In this document: positions 47,117-56,425 of the stretch, piece by piece
Layout: each line of letters starts with the position of its first letter
Numbering within the stretch: position 1 is the first letter of the stretch
Assembly: GCA_022792535.1 (NCBI GenBank)
Contig: JAAWBG010000024.1
Span: 59,436 to 123,435 of the forward strand
Length of the DNA stretch: 64,000 nt
Direction of reading: 5' to 3'
Source: Lachnospiraceae bacterium
GTDB taxonomy: Bacteria > Bacillota > Clostridia > Lachnospirales > Lachnospiraceae
The notes under the pieces: model-generated
Database searches by the model: none
Told to the model about the DNA's origin: nothing
Seen by the model: the letters and a program-made list of their open reading frames with translations, nothing else
Position numbers and translations under genes: made by a program

Positions 47117-48490
47117 TTGAACAAAGAATTAAGAGAATTATTGAACAGGATCAATGAGAAGAAAGCAGAAGTGCGGAAGTTAGTGGAAGATAAGAAACTG
47201 GAAGAGGCAAAAGCGGCAAAAGAAGAATTGCGGGATTTACAGGAAGAATTCAATCTTCTGGCAGATTTGGAGGAGGAAGAAACAGAGGAAGCGTTAAAAA
47301 ACGCAAAGAAAAAACAGGTAATGGATACTGTTGAGAATGTGAAAAAAGAAATAAGTGCTTTTGTAAATGCCATGAAAGCGGCACAAAAACAGCAGCAGGT
47401 TTCCAAAGAAGATGCAGAAATTTTGGATGCAATGTCAGAAGGAAGCGACGAAGACGGTGGCTTGACTGTTCCAAAGGATGTGAGAACGAAGATTAAAGAG
47501 CTTCGTAGAAGCGAGGATGCTTTAGAAAATCTGGTCAATGTGGAACATGTAACAACAAATAAGGGAAGCCGCGTGATTGAGCGGGAAGCAGATCAGACAC
47601 CTTTTGACAACGTGGATGAAGACGCAGAATTCCCAGAAGAATCCACACCGCAGTTTGACTTGATTAAATACGATATTAAGAAAAAGGGCGGAATTCTGAA
47701 AGTGACCAGGGAACTGCTTCAAGATACCGCGGAAAACATCATGGGCTATCTTAAAAAATGGGTTTCAAAAAAAGCAAAGGCCACACGTAATTTTATGATC
47801 ATTAAAAAAATCAAAGAAATCTGTGCAGGGTTAGAAGTTCCGGTAAAAGGATTTGACGATTTAAAAGACATCTTCAATGTTATGCTGGATCCGAATATTG
47901 CCTTAAGTTCCGTCGTGGTAACAAATCAGAGCGGTTTTAATTTCCTGGATAAATTGAAGGATGAAAAAGGAAATTATATTATGCAGCCGGATCCTACCGA
48001 AAAGACAAAAAAGCTGCTCTTTGGTGAATATCCGGTTATCAAGGTATCTAACAGAACCTTAAAAAATATGGATGGAAAAGCCCCAATTATCTGTGGGGAC
48101 TTAAAAGAGGCGATCACGATTTTTGACCGTGAAACATTGACCATTGATATCACAAATCTTGCAGCAGGGGCATGGGAGAAGGATCAGACAAAGATCAAAG
48201 TAAGAGAACGTTTAGACATTCAGACAGTAGACCCAGATGCCATTATTATGGGCCTGGCGGATGTGGGAATGGAAAAAGGAGACAGCAATCAGGATGGCAT
48301 TAAAGATGATAGGAACGGAGACGGTGTCTACAGCCAGGCAGAATTAAATAAATTAAGCAGGGAGAACATTCTTACATTGGCAGAAGAAAATGGCTATACC
48401 ATGACAAAAACAGCAGCGGACAGCAAAGCGGAAGTAGTAGCAGATTTCTTGGCACAGCAGGAAGCAGCGAAGCAGGCAGGCGAATTATGA
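47117..48490 (+). CDS. HK97-fold major capsid protein with C-terminal EF-hand-like and HeH/SAP-like extension
   Basis: 457 aa, TTG start eight bases after GGAGGG. Residues 1-110 are a charged coiled-coil delta domain, removed by the protease in this family; the mature shell region runs from about 115 to 380 (RSEDALENLVNVEHVTTNKG, GGILKVTRELLQDTAENIM, FGEYPVIKVSN, AITIFDRETLTID). Beyond it lie DSNQDGIKDDRNGDGVYS, an EF-hand/dockerin-like Asp-rich loop, and LSRENILTLAEENGYTMTK, an HeH/SAP-like helix pair. The extension may be a calcium-binding or decoration module. Its last codon overlaps the next gene. Confidence 0.9.
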   Translation: MNKELRELLNRINEKKAEVRKLVEDKKLEEAKAAKEELRDLQEEFNLLADLEEEETEEALKNAKKKQVMDTVENVKKEISAFVNAMKAAQKQQQVSKEDAEILDAMSEGSDEDGGLTVPKDVRTKIKELRRSEDALENLVNVEHVTTNKGSRVIEREADQTPFDNVDEDAEFPEESTPQFDLIKYDIKKKGGILKVTRELLQDTAENIMGYLKKWVSKKAKATRNFMIIKKIKEICAGLEVPVKGFDDLKDIFNVMLDPNIALSSVVVTNQSGFNFLDKLKDEKGNYIMQPDPTEKTKKLLFGEYPVIKVSNRTLKNMDGKAPIICGDLKEAITIFDRETLTIDITNLAAGAWEKDQTKIKVRERLDIQTVDPDAIIMGLADVGMEKGDSNQDGIKDDRNGDGVYSQAELNKLSRENILTLAEENGYTMTKTAADSKAEVVADFLAQQEAAKQAGEL

Positions 48491-48795
48491 TCTTAACGTT
48501 GGAGGAAGTAAAGAATTATCTTAGAGTGGATCTGGAAGAAGATGACAATTTGATCATATCCTTGATAGCAGCGGCAGAGACATATTTAAAAAATGCGACT
48601 GGAAAAGAATACCCGGAAGAAAATGAACAGGGCGAAAGGATCGCATATGAGTTGGAGAAGGTATATCTAAAGTTATTGATTGCTTATTGGTATGAAAACC
48701 GATCTACCATTTCCCAAAACAAAGGTGCTAGCGGAGGCGTGCCGGATGAATTCACTTATGCAACACGTTCTCTGCTGTTGCAACTGCAACTATAA
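48487..48795 (+). CDS. Head-tail connector (gp6-like)
   Basis: 102 aa. Helical adaptor signature LTLEEVKNYLRVDLEEDDNL and IAAAETYLKNATGK, as in HK97 gp6 / phage QLRG-type connectors that dock under the portal. Starts within the capsid stop (ATGA overlap). Normal length for the family. Confidence 0.9.
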   Translation: MILTLEEVKNYLRVDLEEDDNLIISLIAAAETYLKNATGKEYPEENEQGERIAYELEKVYLKLLIAYWYENRSTISQNKGASGGVPDEFTYATRSLLLQLQL

Positions 48796-48804
48796 GGAGG
48801 CTGT

Positions 48805-49158
48805 ATGGATATTGGCAGAACAAATAAAAGAGTTACCTTCTGCAGATATGCGGAAGAGGAGAATGAGTTAAAGCAAATGCAGCAGTATTTGAAGCCGATT
48901 CGAACGGTGTGGGCTAGTGTGGAACCGAAAAGCGGAAAAGAGTTGGTAGAGGCTAATAAAGATCACCCGGAATTGACCTATGTGATCACAGTGAGGTATC
49001 AGAAAGATATCACTTCGGATATGTACATAAAATATAAAGACAGGCTGTTTGAAATTAAGGCGCCGCCGCGGAATATCAGGGAAGCCAATGAAATGCTGGA
49101 AATTATCTGTACAGAAAAAACAGAAGAAAGACGGGAAGTGGTAGAAGAAGGAAGGTGA
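48805..49158 (+). CDS. Head closure protein (SPP1 gp16/HK97 gp7-like)
   Basis: 117 aa, beta-barrel stopper: NKRVTFCRYAEEENELKQ, VWASVEPKSGKELVEANKDHPEL, VTVRYQKDIT-like strand and RLFEIKAPPRNIREANEMLEI. Seals the portal channel after packaging. AAGGAGGCTGT precedes the ATG. Confidence 0.9.
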   Translation: MDIGRTNKRVTFCRYAEEENELKQMQQYLKPIRTVWASVEPKSGKELVEANKDHPELTYVITVRYQKDITSDMYIKYKDRLFEIKAPPRNIREANEMLEIICTEKTEERREVVEEGR

Positions 49159-49162
49159 GAGA

Positions 49163-49588
49163 GTGGCAACCTTTGAATTTAATATGGAGGGAATGGAGGA
49201 ATTAGAAAGGGATTTAAGGGAAGCAATAGAAGAATATCCAGAGGATATGCGGAAAGGTCTTAGGACGATCGCAAAAGATTTTAAAGAAAGTGTAAAAGAC
49301 AAAACGCCGGATGGAAAAAATCATAGAGGGGATGCCTCTACAAAGATGCGGAAAAAGTTTGGAATTAGAACGCGGAAAGAAGGGGAGACAAGCATAGCAT
49401 TGATATACAATAGCTCCCCGCACTTCCATTTAGTAGAAAAAGGGCATAACGTTGTAAGAGGCGGACGGGTGGTAGGGTTTGTGCCGGGAAAACATATGAT
49501 GGAAAAAACGAGAAATGAATTTCAAGATATCATACCAGATCGGTTCGAAACGTTGTGCAATCAGGTGTTAAGGAGGCATGATTTGTAA
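49163..49588 (+). CDS. HK97 gp10-like neck/tail protein
   Basis: 141 aa, GTG start after GAAGGTGAGA. Family signature MEELERDLREAIEEYP, KTPDGKNHRGDAS and HFHLVEKGHNVVRGGRVVGFVPGKHMMEKT. Joins head and tail or helps tail assembly. Stop and next start overlap (TAATG). Confidence 0.9.
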   Translation: MATFEFNMEGMEELERDLREAIEEYPEDMRKGLRTIAKDFKESVKDKTPDGKNHRGDASTKMRKKFGIRTRKEGETSIALIYNSSPHFHLVEKGHNVVRGGRVVGFVPGKHMMEKTRNEFQDIIPDRFETLCNQVLRRHDL

Positions 49589-50028
49589 TGTTGTCGCAGG
49601 CCGCAATTAAGACAGCAGCAAATAAGCTGTTAAAAGAAAAGACTGGACTAAAAATATATGGAAGAGAGGTGACGGAGGGATACGATACGCCCTCTCTTTT
49701 TATTGAAATTATCGCAAAATCTTTCAAACGGGAAACCAGAGGTTTTGCAAAATCCGGCTTTATTCTGAAAATAACATATTTCCAGGAAATTACCAATGAA
49801 ATGCAGCAGTTGCAAATGGTAGACACCATAAAAGATGCATTCGGCATGGTGGTTGTGGTGGAAGAAAGGCATTTGACAGTAGGCGGCATTACTTATGATT
49901 ATATTGGTCAAAAAGAAAATATCCTGCAGGTATCCGTAGAATTTGATTTTTATGAGAATACAGCGGAAGAACCGGAAGGAGAAGAGGCCGGGGAAATGGA
50001 ATTTAATTTATCAAAAAGGGAGGAATAA
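49588..50028 (+). CDS. Tail terminator/completion protein
   Basis: 146 aa. The REVTEGYDTPSLFIEIIAK and YFQEITNEMQQLQMVDTIKD segments match the DUF6838 phage tail terminator group found before the sheath in PBSX-like tails. The C-terminus is acidic. Seven bases separate it from the sheath gene. Confidence 0.82.
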   Translation: MLSQAAIKTAANKLLKEKTGLKIYGREVTEGYDTPSLFIEIIAKSFKRETRGFAKSGFILKITYFQEITNEMQQLQMVDTIKDAFGMVVVVEERHLTVGGITYDYIGQKENILQVSVEFDFYENTAEEPEGEEAGEMEFNLSKREE

Positions 50029-50034
50029 AAAAAT

Positions 50035-51174
50035 ATGAATATCAGGGCACCAGAAATCAATATTTCCTTTACGGAACGGGCAAAAAGCGCAGTAGAAAGA
50101 GGTTCCAGAGGGATTGTTCTATTAGGAGTAAAAGATACTTTTGTGACGCCTATGACGAATCCGATTATCATTACAAGTCCAGGGGACATTCCAGCCGGCG
50201 TATCGGATACTACAAAAGAGCAGATCAAGCTGGCACTGCTGGGCTATCAGACAACCCCTATTAAAGTTTTAGTATATGGCATGAGCACAGACCAGGAAGG
50301 GACGGACGCGGGAGAAGCCTACAGTGCGGCTATGAAAGAATGGGAAACGATTAAGTTTGACTATCTTGCCATTCCAGCGGTATCTTCGGATCAAAAGGCC
50401 CAGGAAGTGGCCGCATGGGTAAAAACTATGAGGGAAAAGAAAAAGCGTATCAAAGCGGTGCTGCCTCATACAGCGGCAGACCACGAAGGAATCATTAACT
50501 ATACCATTGATAAAAATGTGTATGCGGAGGATATCACCCAGAAGGATGGGAGTATAGAGCGGGTTACTACTGAGTATAACTGTGAACAGTATTGCAGCAG
50601 GATTGCCGGGCTGATCGCGGGCACACCCCTGCAGATTTCTGCAACCTATGCACCAATGCCAGAACTGGATGACTGCACCAGGCTGGATGATATCGACACT
50701 CCGGTAAGCAAAGGAGAATTTATCATCTTCTATGATGGTGAGAAAGTAAAGACAGTACGGGCGGTGAATAGCTTTGTAACAAATACAGAAGGGAAGGGAG
50801 ACAGTTATAAGAAAATAAAGATTGTGGATGCTATGGATCTGATCGCGGACGATATCACGAAGACTGCCCAGGATAGTTACTTAGGAAAGTATACCAATAA
50901 TTATGACAATAAATGTATCCTGCTTACAGCGATTAAAGGCTATTTTAAACAACTGCATATGGATGCGGTGATAGATGAGAATTACGAAGTAACCTTCGAT
51001 TTGGATGCAATTAAAGCATATCATTTGGGCAGGGGGAAGTATACAGAAGAGGAGCTAGCGGCATTGGATGATGTTTCAATTGCGAAATTGGAAACTGGAT
51101 CACATGTGTTCTTAAAGGGTAGTGTAACTATACTGGATGCTATGGAAGATATTGACCTTCCGATTGCAATTTAA
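50035..51174 (+). CDS. Contractile tail sheath protein
   Basis: 379 aa, small XkdK-like sheath. Characteristic features: N-terminal IRAPEINISFTERAKSAVERGSRGI, a SxxPI/domain pattern, AAWVKTMREKKKRIKAVLPH, GLIAGTPLQISATY, and a C-terminal ITKTAQDSYLGKYTNNYDNKCILLTAIKGYF with a final strand used in sheath interlocking. Presence of this gene makes the phage a myovirus. AAAAGGGAGGAATAAAAAA precedes the ATG. Confidence 0.95.
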   Translation: MNIRAPEINISFTERAKSAVERGSRGIVLLGVKDTFVTPMTNPIIITSPGDIPAGVSDTTKEQIKLALLGYQTTPIKVLVYGMSTDQEGTDAGEAYSAAMKEWETIKFDYLAIPAVSSDQKAQEVAAWVKTMREKKKRIKAVLPHTAADHEGIINYTIDKNVYAEDITQKDGSIERVTTEYNCEQYCSRIAGLIAGTPLQISATYAPMPELDDCTRLDDIDTPVSKGEFIIFYDGEKVKTVRAVNSFVTNTEGKGDSYKKIKIVDAMDLIADDITKTAQDSYLGKYTNNYDNKCILLTAIKGYFKQLHMDAVIDENYEVTFDLDAIKAYHLGRGKYTEEELAALDDVSIAKLETGSHVFLKGSVTILDAMEDIDLPIAI

Positions 51175-51192
51175 AAGAAGGGAGGGTGAAAA

Positions 51193-51621
51193 ATGAATAA
51201 GTTTAATGCCGAACAAGTAATCAATGGAAGCTATGGCGAAATGTGGTATGACGGTGAATATATGGCTGAGATCCTTGCAGGAAAGGCGGAAGTGGGTTAT
51301 AAAAGGACAGCAGTCCCTCAGGCGGGAAAAATGATTGAAGGGCAGAAGATTACAGGACTGGAACCAAAAGGGGAATTTAAAATCCACCATGTAAACAGCA
51401 GGGTTCTAAAAAAAGAACAGGAAGCATTAAAAAAAGGAAAAACAGCAGTCCATACCATCATTTTCAAGGTGGATGATCCAGACGCGATTGGTGCGGAACG
51501 AGTGGCATTTTATAATTGTGTGCTGGATAAAATGATTCTGGCAGACTTTGAAAACGGAAAAATGTCAGAACGTTCCTATGGATTTACATTTGACGATTGG
51601 GAGATTTTAGAATCAATTTAA
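51193..51621 (+). CDS. Tail tube protein, XkdM-like
   Basis: 142 aa. XkdM signature: VINGSYGEMWYDGEYMAEI, IKIHHVNSR-type strand (EFKIHHVNSRVL), FKVDDPDAIGAERVAF and SERSYGFTFDDWEILESI. Polymerises into the inner tube inside the sheath. AAGGGAGGGTGAAAA precedes the ATG. A TATGGTTCTTTTTTTATG region follows before the chaperone gene. Confidence 0.93.
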   Translation: MNKFNAEQVINGSYGEMWYDGEYMAEILAGKAEVGYKRTAVPQAGKMIEGQKITGLEPKGEFKIHHVNSRVLKKEQEALKKGKTAVHTIIFKVDDPDAIGAERVAFYNCVLDKMILADFENGKMSERSYGFTFDDWEILESI

Positions 51622-51688
51622 TACAAAAACCAGGCAGAACCATATCAAAAGTATGGTTCTTTTTTTATGAAAAAAATGGAGGAAAAAT

Positions 51689-52099
51689 ATGAATTTAGCA
51701 GAGAAATTGATGCAGATTGACAAAGGAGATTTTAACAAGGAAAAAAGAAAAGAAATCACAAGCAAGATGCTTTCCGATCTTTTCGGAGAAAAGACAAAAA
51801 TCACGATACAGAGTGTGAGTCCCCAGACATTATTGGAATTATCTGAGAGTGGGTTAGACAGCGAAGGAAATCCGATTATTAGAAAAACGCTGGAAACAAA
51901 CAGCCTCATAGCAGCGGCGGCCATTGTAGAACCAAATTTAAAAGACGAAGAGCTGTTGAAACATCTGGGAGTTGCGACGCCTGCAATGGCAGCGTTAAAG
52001 CTCTTAAAGGGCGAAGTTAATATGGTAGCAGCGGAAGTGAACAAGATGGCAGGCTTTGGCATAAGTACAGAAGAAATTGACGAAGAAATAAAAAACTGA
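51689..52099 (+). CDS. Tail assembly chaperone, XkdN-like (short form)
   Basis: 136 aa, similar in layout to XkdN: MNLAEKLMQIDKGDFNKEKR, then KITIQSVSPQTLLELSESG and LIAAAAIVEPNLKDEELLKHLG. It binds the tape measure protein while the tube polymerises. AAATGGAGGAAAAAT precedes the ATG. The final codons contain a perfect -1 slippery heptamer, giving a second longer product. Confidence 0.92.
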   Translation: MNLAEKLMQIDKGDFNKEKRKEITSKMLSDLFGEKTKITIQSVSPQTLLELSESGLDSEGNPIIRKTLETNSLIAAAAIVEPNLKDEELLKHLGVATPAMAALKLLKGEVNMVAAEVNKMAGFGISTEEIDEEIKN

Positions 52100-52272
52100 T
52101 CAGAACCGATAGTGAAGTGCAGTTCGATTACCTTCACTATCGGTTTTTTAAATGGAAAATCGGAGAGTATATGAATCTTCCTTACGGATCAAAGCGGATC
52201 GCCCATGCCTATATGCTGCAATACCTAGAAGAACGAGAAGAGGAGATTAGAGCAATAGGAGGGGGACAGTAA
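51689..52272 (+). CDS. Frameshift-extended tail assembly chaperone (long form)
   Basis: A -1 shift at A-AAA-AAC (52090-52096) joins the short chaperone to a 57-codon downstream frame ending in TAA at 52272, product tail RTDSEVQFDYLHYRFFKWKI ... AYMLQYLEEREEEIRAIGGG. Such G/GT-type pairs are standard in tailed phages, and the downstream frame has no start with a ribosome-binding site at its 5' end. It ends 4 bases before the tape measure gene. The total would be about 194 aa. Confidence 0.82.
52090..52145 (+). promoter_or_regulatory. Programmed -1 ribosomal frameshift signal
   Basis: Slippery A-AAA-AAC in register with the zero frame (codons AAA AAC then TGA), a 7-base spacer, then a 14-bp perfect stem AACCGATAGTGAAG (52104-52117) with CTTCACTATCGGTT (52132-52145). 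The stem is followed by a T6 run, so the same hairpin also looks like an intrinsic terminator. Confidence 0.88.
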
Positions 52273-52275
52273 GAA

Positions 52276-54864
52276 ATGGGAAGAGTAATCAGCACTTGTA
52301 TACAATTTATTGATGCGTTTAGCAACCCATCCAGGCAGACCATTAATAGTATGCGTCAAATGTCCCGTGAGGCAAGAAAAGCAGGCAAGGAGATTCAAAG
52401 TGCAGGGAATGTGATTCAAAGTGCAGGGAAAGGATTGACGAAGGCAATTACCGCTCCTGTTGCAGGGGTAGGCGTTGCAGCAGTAAAAACAGCGGCGGAT
52501 TATGAGAGCGCCATGAGCAATGTAAAGGCGATTACAGGGGCAACCGGGAATGATTTTAAACAGTTGGAACAACTGGGAATGGATCTCGGTGCCTCTACTG
52601 CCTGGAGTGCCAAAGAAGTTGCAGAGGCTATGCAGTATACGGGCATGGCGGGATGGACCGCGGCGGACAATGTAAATGGCTTAAAAGGGGTGTTAGACCT
52701 TGCCAGTGCAAGCGGAACAGACCTGGCGCGGACTTCGGATATTATGACAGACGCAATCAGTGCCTTTGGATATCAAGCCTCAGATAGTGCGAAATTCGCA
52801 GACACTATGACCAAAGCCTGTACCTCGGCTAATGTTTCGGTAGAAACATTGGGAGAAAGTTATAAATACTGTGGCGCAATCAGCGGAACCATGGGATATT
52901 CCATAGAAGAAGTGACTACTTCTTTGGCGGTTATGGGAAACATGGGAATCAAAGGCAGCCAGGCAGGTACCGCCTTAAAGAATGCCATTTCTAACATGGC
53001 AGCTCCAACAAGCGGAATGAAAAGTGCCATGGATGATTTGGGGATCAGAATTACAAAACAGGATGGCAGTATGAAGAGCTGGGGCGAGGTGATTCAAAAC
53101 CTGCAAAGTTCTTTTCAAGGGTTGACACAAGACCAACAGGCAGCCTATGCGAAGCAGCTTTTTGGAAAAGAAAGCATGGCTGGTATGCTGGCCATTATTA
53201 ATACGTCTACAAAAAAATATAATGAATTATCGGATGCGATCAAAGGCAGCGGAGGTGCAGCAGAGGAAGCGGCAAAAACACAGTTAGATAACTTAAATGG
53301 TCAATTAACCCTATTGAAATCTGCTTTGGAGGGCGCAGCGATCACCATAGGAAATAAATTGACGCCATACTTAAAAACAGCAGTGGGATGGGTGCAGAAA
53401 GCAACGGACTGGTTTAATGGACTGTCAAGTGCGCAAGTAGATTCTATTATGAAATGGGCTGGAATAGCGGCGGCAGTCGGGCCATGCATACTGGTGTTTG
53501 GAAAAGTAGTGACAGGCGTTGGTAAAGCAGTGAGTATGTTCAGTAAAATTACGTCTACGATTGCAAAATTTGGAGGGATTCTCGGCGTAATCACAAGCCC
53601 TGCAGGAATCGTGATAGCTGTGTTAGCGGCGATTGCAGCAGCAACCGTATTGGTAATAAAAAATTGGAAGAGTATAAAGCCTGTGTTGATGAATGTCAAA
53701 GAATGGTTCATGGATACCTTTGGAGACACCATTAAACAGGCGGTGAGCGGATTTAAAACGGTCATGAAGTCGGTCATTCCAATTATAAAGTCGGTGATAG
53801 ATGCTACTGCCAAAATAGCTCCAGTAGTGATTACAAAGTGTATTGGAGCCTTTAAAAAGGTAAGTCCAGTACTGAAAACAGTAGGTAATGCGATAAAGGC
53901 AGTGGTGCCGATCATTAAAACCCTGCTGGCAAATGCTTTTTCTTTTCTGGGAAAAACTGTCTTAAAAATAATGCCGAGTATCGTCACGATTGCCAAAACA
54001 ATCGGAAGTATACTGGTATTTGCGATTCAAAAAGTAGCTCCTGTTGTTATAAAACTGGGTTCTACGTTTACGTCTATATTTGCAGAAATATTCCGTACCG
54101 TAAGCGGAGCAGTAAAAAAAATGCAGCCTGTATTTCAAACAATAGGAACCATTGTAAAAACGGTGATGCATATTGTAGGAAGCGTCATTTCCATCACGTT
54201 CAACACAGCAGCAAGCGTGATTTCTTCTGTTTCTGGAAATATTAAGGAGATCATAAGTGGTGTAATGAAAGTGTTTGACGGATTAATCACATTTATAACA
54301 GGAATATTTACCGCAAACTGGCAACAGGCATGGGAAGGTGTGAAAGGTATCTTCGGCGGTATTTTTGAGGCATTGGGTGGATTATGCAAAGTGCCGATCA
54401 ATGCAGTGATTGGTGTGATTAATAATGCGATCCGAGGCATTAATAATGTTTCTGTAGATATTCCAGAAGGAATTCCGATCGTGGGAGGAAAGCACATTGG
54501 TTTTGACATTCCGACAATTCCAGCTCTGGCAAAAGGTACAAAGGATTGGACAGGCGGTATTGTACAGATTCATGAAAAAGGCGGTGAGATCGTAGACCTT
54601 CCAAAAGGATCAAGAGTATACCCGCATGATGAAAGCGTGAATATTGCGCGGAAATCAGCAGACCGAAAGTTAGCGACTGCAGATCGAAAAATAAAGAATT
54701 TGGAAAAAGCTGATAATAGAAGCAGGGCGAAAGGAGATATTATTATTACGATCCCGAAATTGGCTGAGCAGATTATTGTCAGAGAAGAAAAAGACATAGA
54801 TAAATTGACAGAAAAATTGTCCATGAAACTAAGGGACACTGCAATCAATATGGGGGTGACGTGA
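52276..54864 (+). CDS. Tail tape measure protein
   Basis: 862 aa, TP901-like. N-terminal helical region (IQFIDAFSNPSRQTINSMRQ), the TP901 core AADYESAMSNVKAITGATGN ... QYTGMAGWTA ... TSLAVMGNMGIKGSQAGTAL at about 75-330, hydrophobic segments at about 395-460, long helical repeats to 680, and a C-terminal GGIVQIHEKGGEIVDLPKGS. Its length sets tail length; 862 residues is compatible with a tail near 130 nm if about 1.5 angstroms per residue applies (general rule, not measured). AGGAGGGGGACAGTAAGAA precedes the ATG. Confidence 0.95.
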   Translation: MGRVISTCIQFIDAFSNPSRQTINSMRQMSREARKAGKEIQSAGNVIQSAGKGLTKAITAPVAGVGVAAVKTAADYESAMSNVKAITGATGNDFKQLEQLGMDLGASTAWSAKEVAEAMQYTGMAGWTAADNVNGLKGVLDLASASGTDLARTSDIMTDAISAFGYQASDSAKFADTMTKACTSANVSVETLGESYKYCGAISGTMGYSIEEVTTSLAVMGNMGIKGSQAGTALKNAISNMAAPTSGMKSAMDDLGIRITKQDGSMKSWGEVIQNLQSSFQGLTQDQQAAYAKQLFGKESMAGMLAIINTSTKKYNELSDAIKGSGGAAEEAAKTQLDNLNGQLTLLKSALEGAAITIGNKLTPYLKTAVGWVQKATDWFNGLSSAQVDSIMKWAGIAAAVGPCILVFGKVVTGVGKAVSMFSKITSTIAKFGGILGVITSPAGIVIAVLAAIAAATVLVIKNWKSIKPVLMNVKEWFMDTFGDTIKQAVSGFKTVMKSVIPIIKSVIDATAKIAPVVITKCIGAFKKVSPVLKTVGNAIKAVVPIIKTLLANAFSFLGKTVLKIMPSIVTIAKTIGSILVFAIQKVAPVVIKLGSTFTSIFAEIFRTVSGAVKKMQPVFQTIGTIVKTVMHIVGSVISITFNTAASVISSVSGNIKEIISGVMKVFDGLITFITGIFTANWQQAWEGVKGIFGGIFEALGGLCKVPINAVIGVINNAIRGINNVSVDIPEGIPIVGGKHIGFDIPTIPALAKGTKDWTGGIVQIHEKGGEIVDLPKGSRVYPHDESVNIARKSADRKLATADRKIKNLEKADNRSRAKGDIIITIPKLAEQIIVREEKDIDKLTEKLSMKLRDTAINMGVT

Positions 54865-55436
54865 TGGAGATATGGTTAAAGCAGGGGAAGAACGCATTAA
54901 GGCTTCCAATTCTTCCACAAGAAGTCGGACAGAGCAGTGAACAGGATAATAAGACAGAAGTTGTAAATGCACTGGGAGAAGTGAATCTCTTGGGACTTCC
55001 GAAATTAGAAACAGTACAGTTGGAAAGCCATTTTCCACAAAAGCCCATGTACTATGATCAGTACCGGGGATATAAAAGCCCCCAGAAGTGTGTACAATTG
55101 GTTGAAAAAATGAAACAGAATGGCGTGATACGTTTTATTATCACGCCATTAATCAATTACGAAGCGACGATTGAATCGTTTGAATGGAAATTCACGGATG
55201 GCACAGGAGATATTTATTATACGATTCAGCTGAAAAAATACCGGAGGCCTGTAAAAAAGCGAAACAAAAAGAAGCCAAAGAAAATCACGGTGACTGTAAA
55301 AAAAGGTGATACCTGGGCAAAGCTGGCAAAAAAATATACCGGATCCAGTAAAAATGCGAAAAAGATTGCGAAACAGAATAAAATGTCAAATAAGAAAAAA
55401 CCACCCGTCGGGAAGAAGGTGACTATCACGCCATGA
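54864..55436 (+). CDS. LysM-domain tail hub protein, XkdP-like
   Basis: 190 aa. N-terminal region EIWLKQGKNALRLPILPQEV and LPKLETVQLESHFPQ as in XkdP, then a basic linker and a C-terminal LysM domain (ITVTVKKGDTWAKLAKKYTG ... KKPPVGKKVTITP). Binds peptidoglycan or neighbouring hub parts. The start overlaps the tape measure stop (TGATG). The next gene overlaps by 4 bases. Confidence 0.92.
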   Translation: MEIWLKQGKNALRLPILPQEVGQSSEQDNKTEVVNALGEVNLLGLPKLETVQLESHFPQKPMYYDQYRGYKSPQKCVQLVEKMKQNGVIRFIITPLINYEATIESFEWKFTDGTGDIYYTIQLKKYRRPVKKRNKKKPKKITVTVKKGDTWAKLAKKYTGSSKNAKKIAKQNKMSNKKKPPVGKKVTITP

Positions 55437-56410
55437 TTGTGAAATGGACCAAAAAGAGTAATAAAACCACGTATGATATCACACAGGCGGTAGGAGCCGT
55501 TACATGGAGCGGATCTACGACGCAGGCGGCAAGGCAGGCCAGTATTACGGTGCTGAATGCACCAAACGATCCAAACCTTAAGAAATTAAAACTGAATCTG
55601 GCAGTAGGCGACGTGATAGCACTTTATGAAGGTGGAAAAAATATTTTTTACGGAGAAATACAGACCAGTGAGAAAAAGGGAGAGATAGGGACTGTTACAT
55701 ACAATGCAACGGATTTACTAGGACATCTGTTGCGTATTTCCTATAAAGGAAAATACAAAAAGAAAACAGCGGAACGGATTACGCGTTTAATATGTAAAAA
55801 ATATGGCATACAGGTTGGGACAATCGTAAAAACCAAAAAGATGATAAATAAGATTATTATAGACGGAAACAGCGTCTATGATACAATCATGATTGCATAT
55901 ACGAAGGCTTCTAAGGGCACAGGCAAAAAATATATGTGCTATATGAAGGGAAAGAAATTTTGTACGAAAGTGAAAGGGATGGTAGTCAGCGGGTATTCTC
56001 TGGATGAAAATAGAAATATCGTCTCTTCCTCTTATGAAGAGACCATAGAAAATATGGTAGATAAGGTATTGATCTATAACGAGAAAGGAAAGCAGATCGG
56101 AGTAGTTAAAAATGCCGGGCATTTAAAACGGTACGGACTGTATCAGGAGATTTACACAAAAGAACAGGGCGTGAATGCGAAGAGAGCAGCCAAAAATATG
56201 CTGGCAGGCATTGAGAAAAAAGTAAATGTGGATGTGATAGAAGGAAATGTGAAATGCACTGCAGGGAATGGTGTTAAGGTGCATGACAAAGCTACGGGGC
56301 TGGACGGTTTATTCTGGATCGACAGCGACACGCATACATGGGAAGGTGGAGTATATACCATGAGCCTGGAATTGAATTTTAAAAATATTATGGATAAAAA
56401 GACGGTATAA
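55433..56410 (+). CDS. Baseplate hub protein, XkdQ/gp27-like
   Basis: 325 aa. Late-control-D/XkdQ fold: YDITQAVGAVTWSGSTTQAA, DVIALYEGGKNIFYGEIQTS, YNATDLLGHLLRISYKGKYK, YDTIMIAYTKASKGTGKKYM and a C-terminal GLFWIDSDTHTWEGGVYTM. Forms the central hub below the tube. Overlaps the LysM gene by 4 bases. Confidence 0.92.
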   Translation: MIVKWTKKSNKTTYDITQAVGAVTWSGSTTQAARQASITVLNAPNDPNLKKLKLNLAVGDVIALYEGGKNIFYGEIQTSEKKGEIGTVTYNATDLLGHLLRISYKGKYKKKTAERITRLICKKYGIQVGTIVKTKKMINKIIIDGNSVYDTIMIAYTKASKGTGKKYMCYMKGKKFCTKVKGMVVSGYSLDENRNIVSSSYEETIENMVDKVLIYNEKGKQIGVVKNAGHLKRYGLYQEIYTKEQGVNAKRAAKNMLAGIEKKVNVDVIEGNVKCTAGNGVKVHDKATGLDGLFWIDSDTHTWEGGVYTMSLELNFKNIMDKKTV

Positions 56411-56425
56411 AAAGGAGGCTTAAAG

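Noticed and set aside
53301..53996. 231-codon minus-strand frame inside the tape measure gene
   Set aside because: Thr/Ile/Pro-rich antisense of a helical Ala/Lys/Val repeat protein; no phage gene would be expected there.
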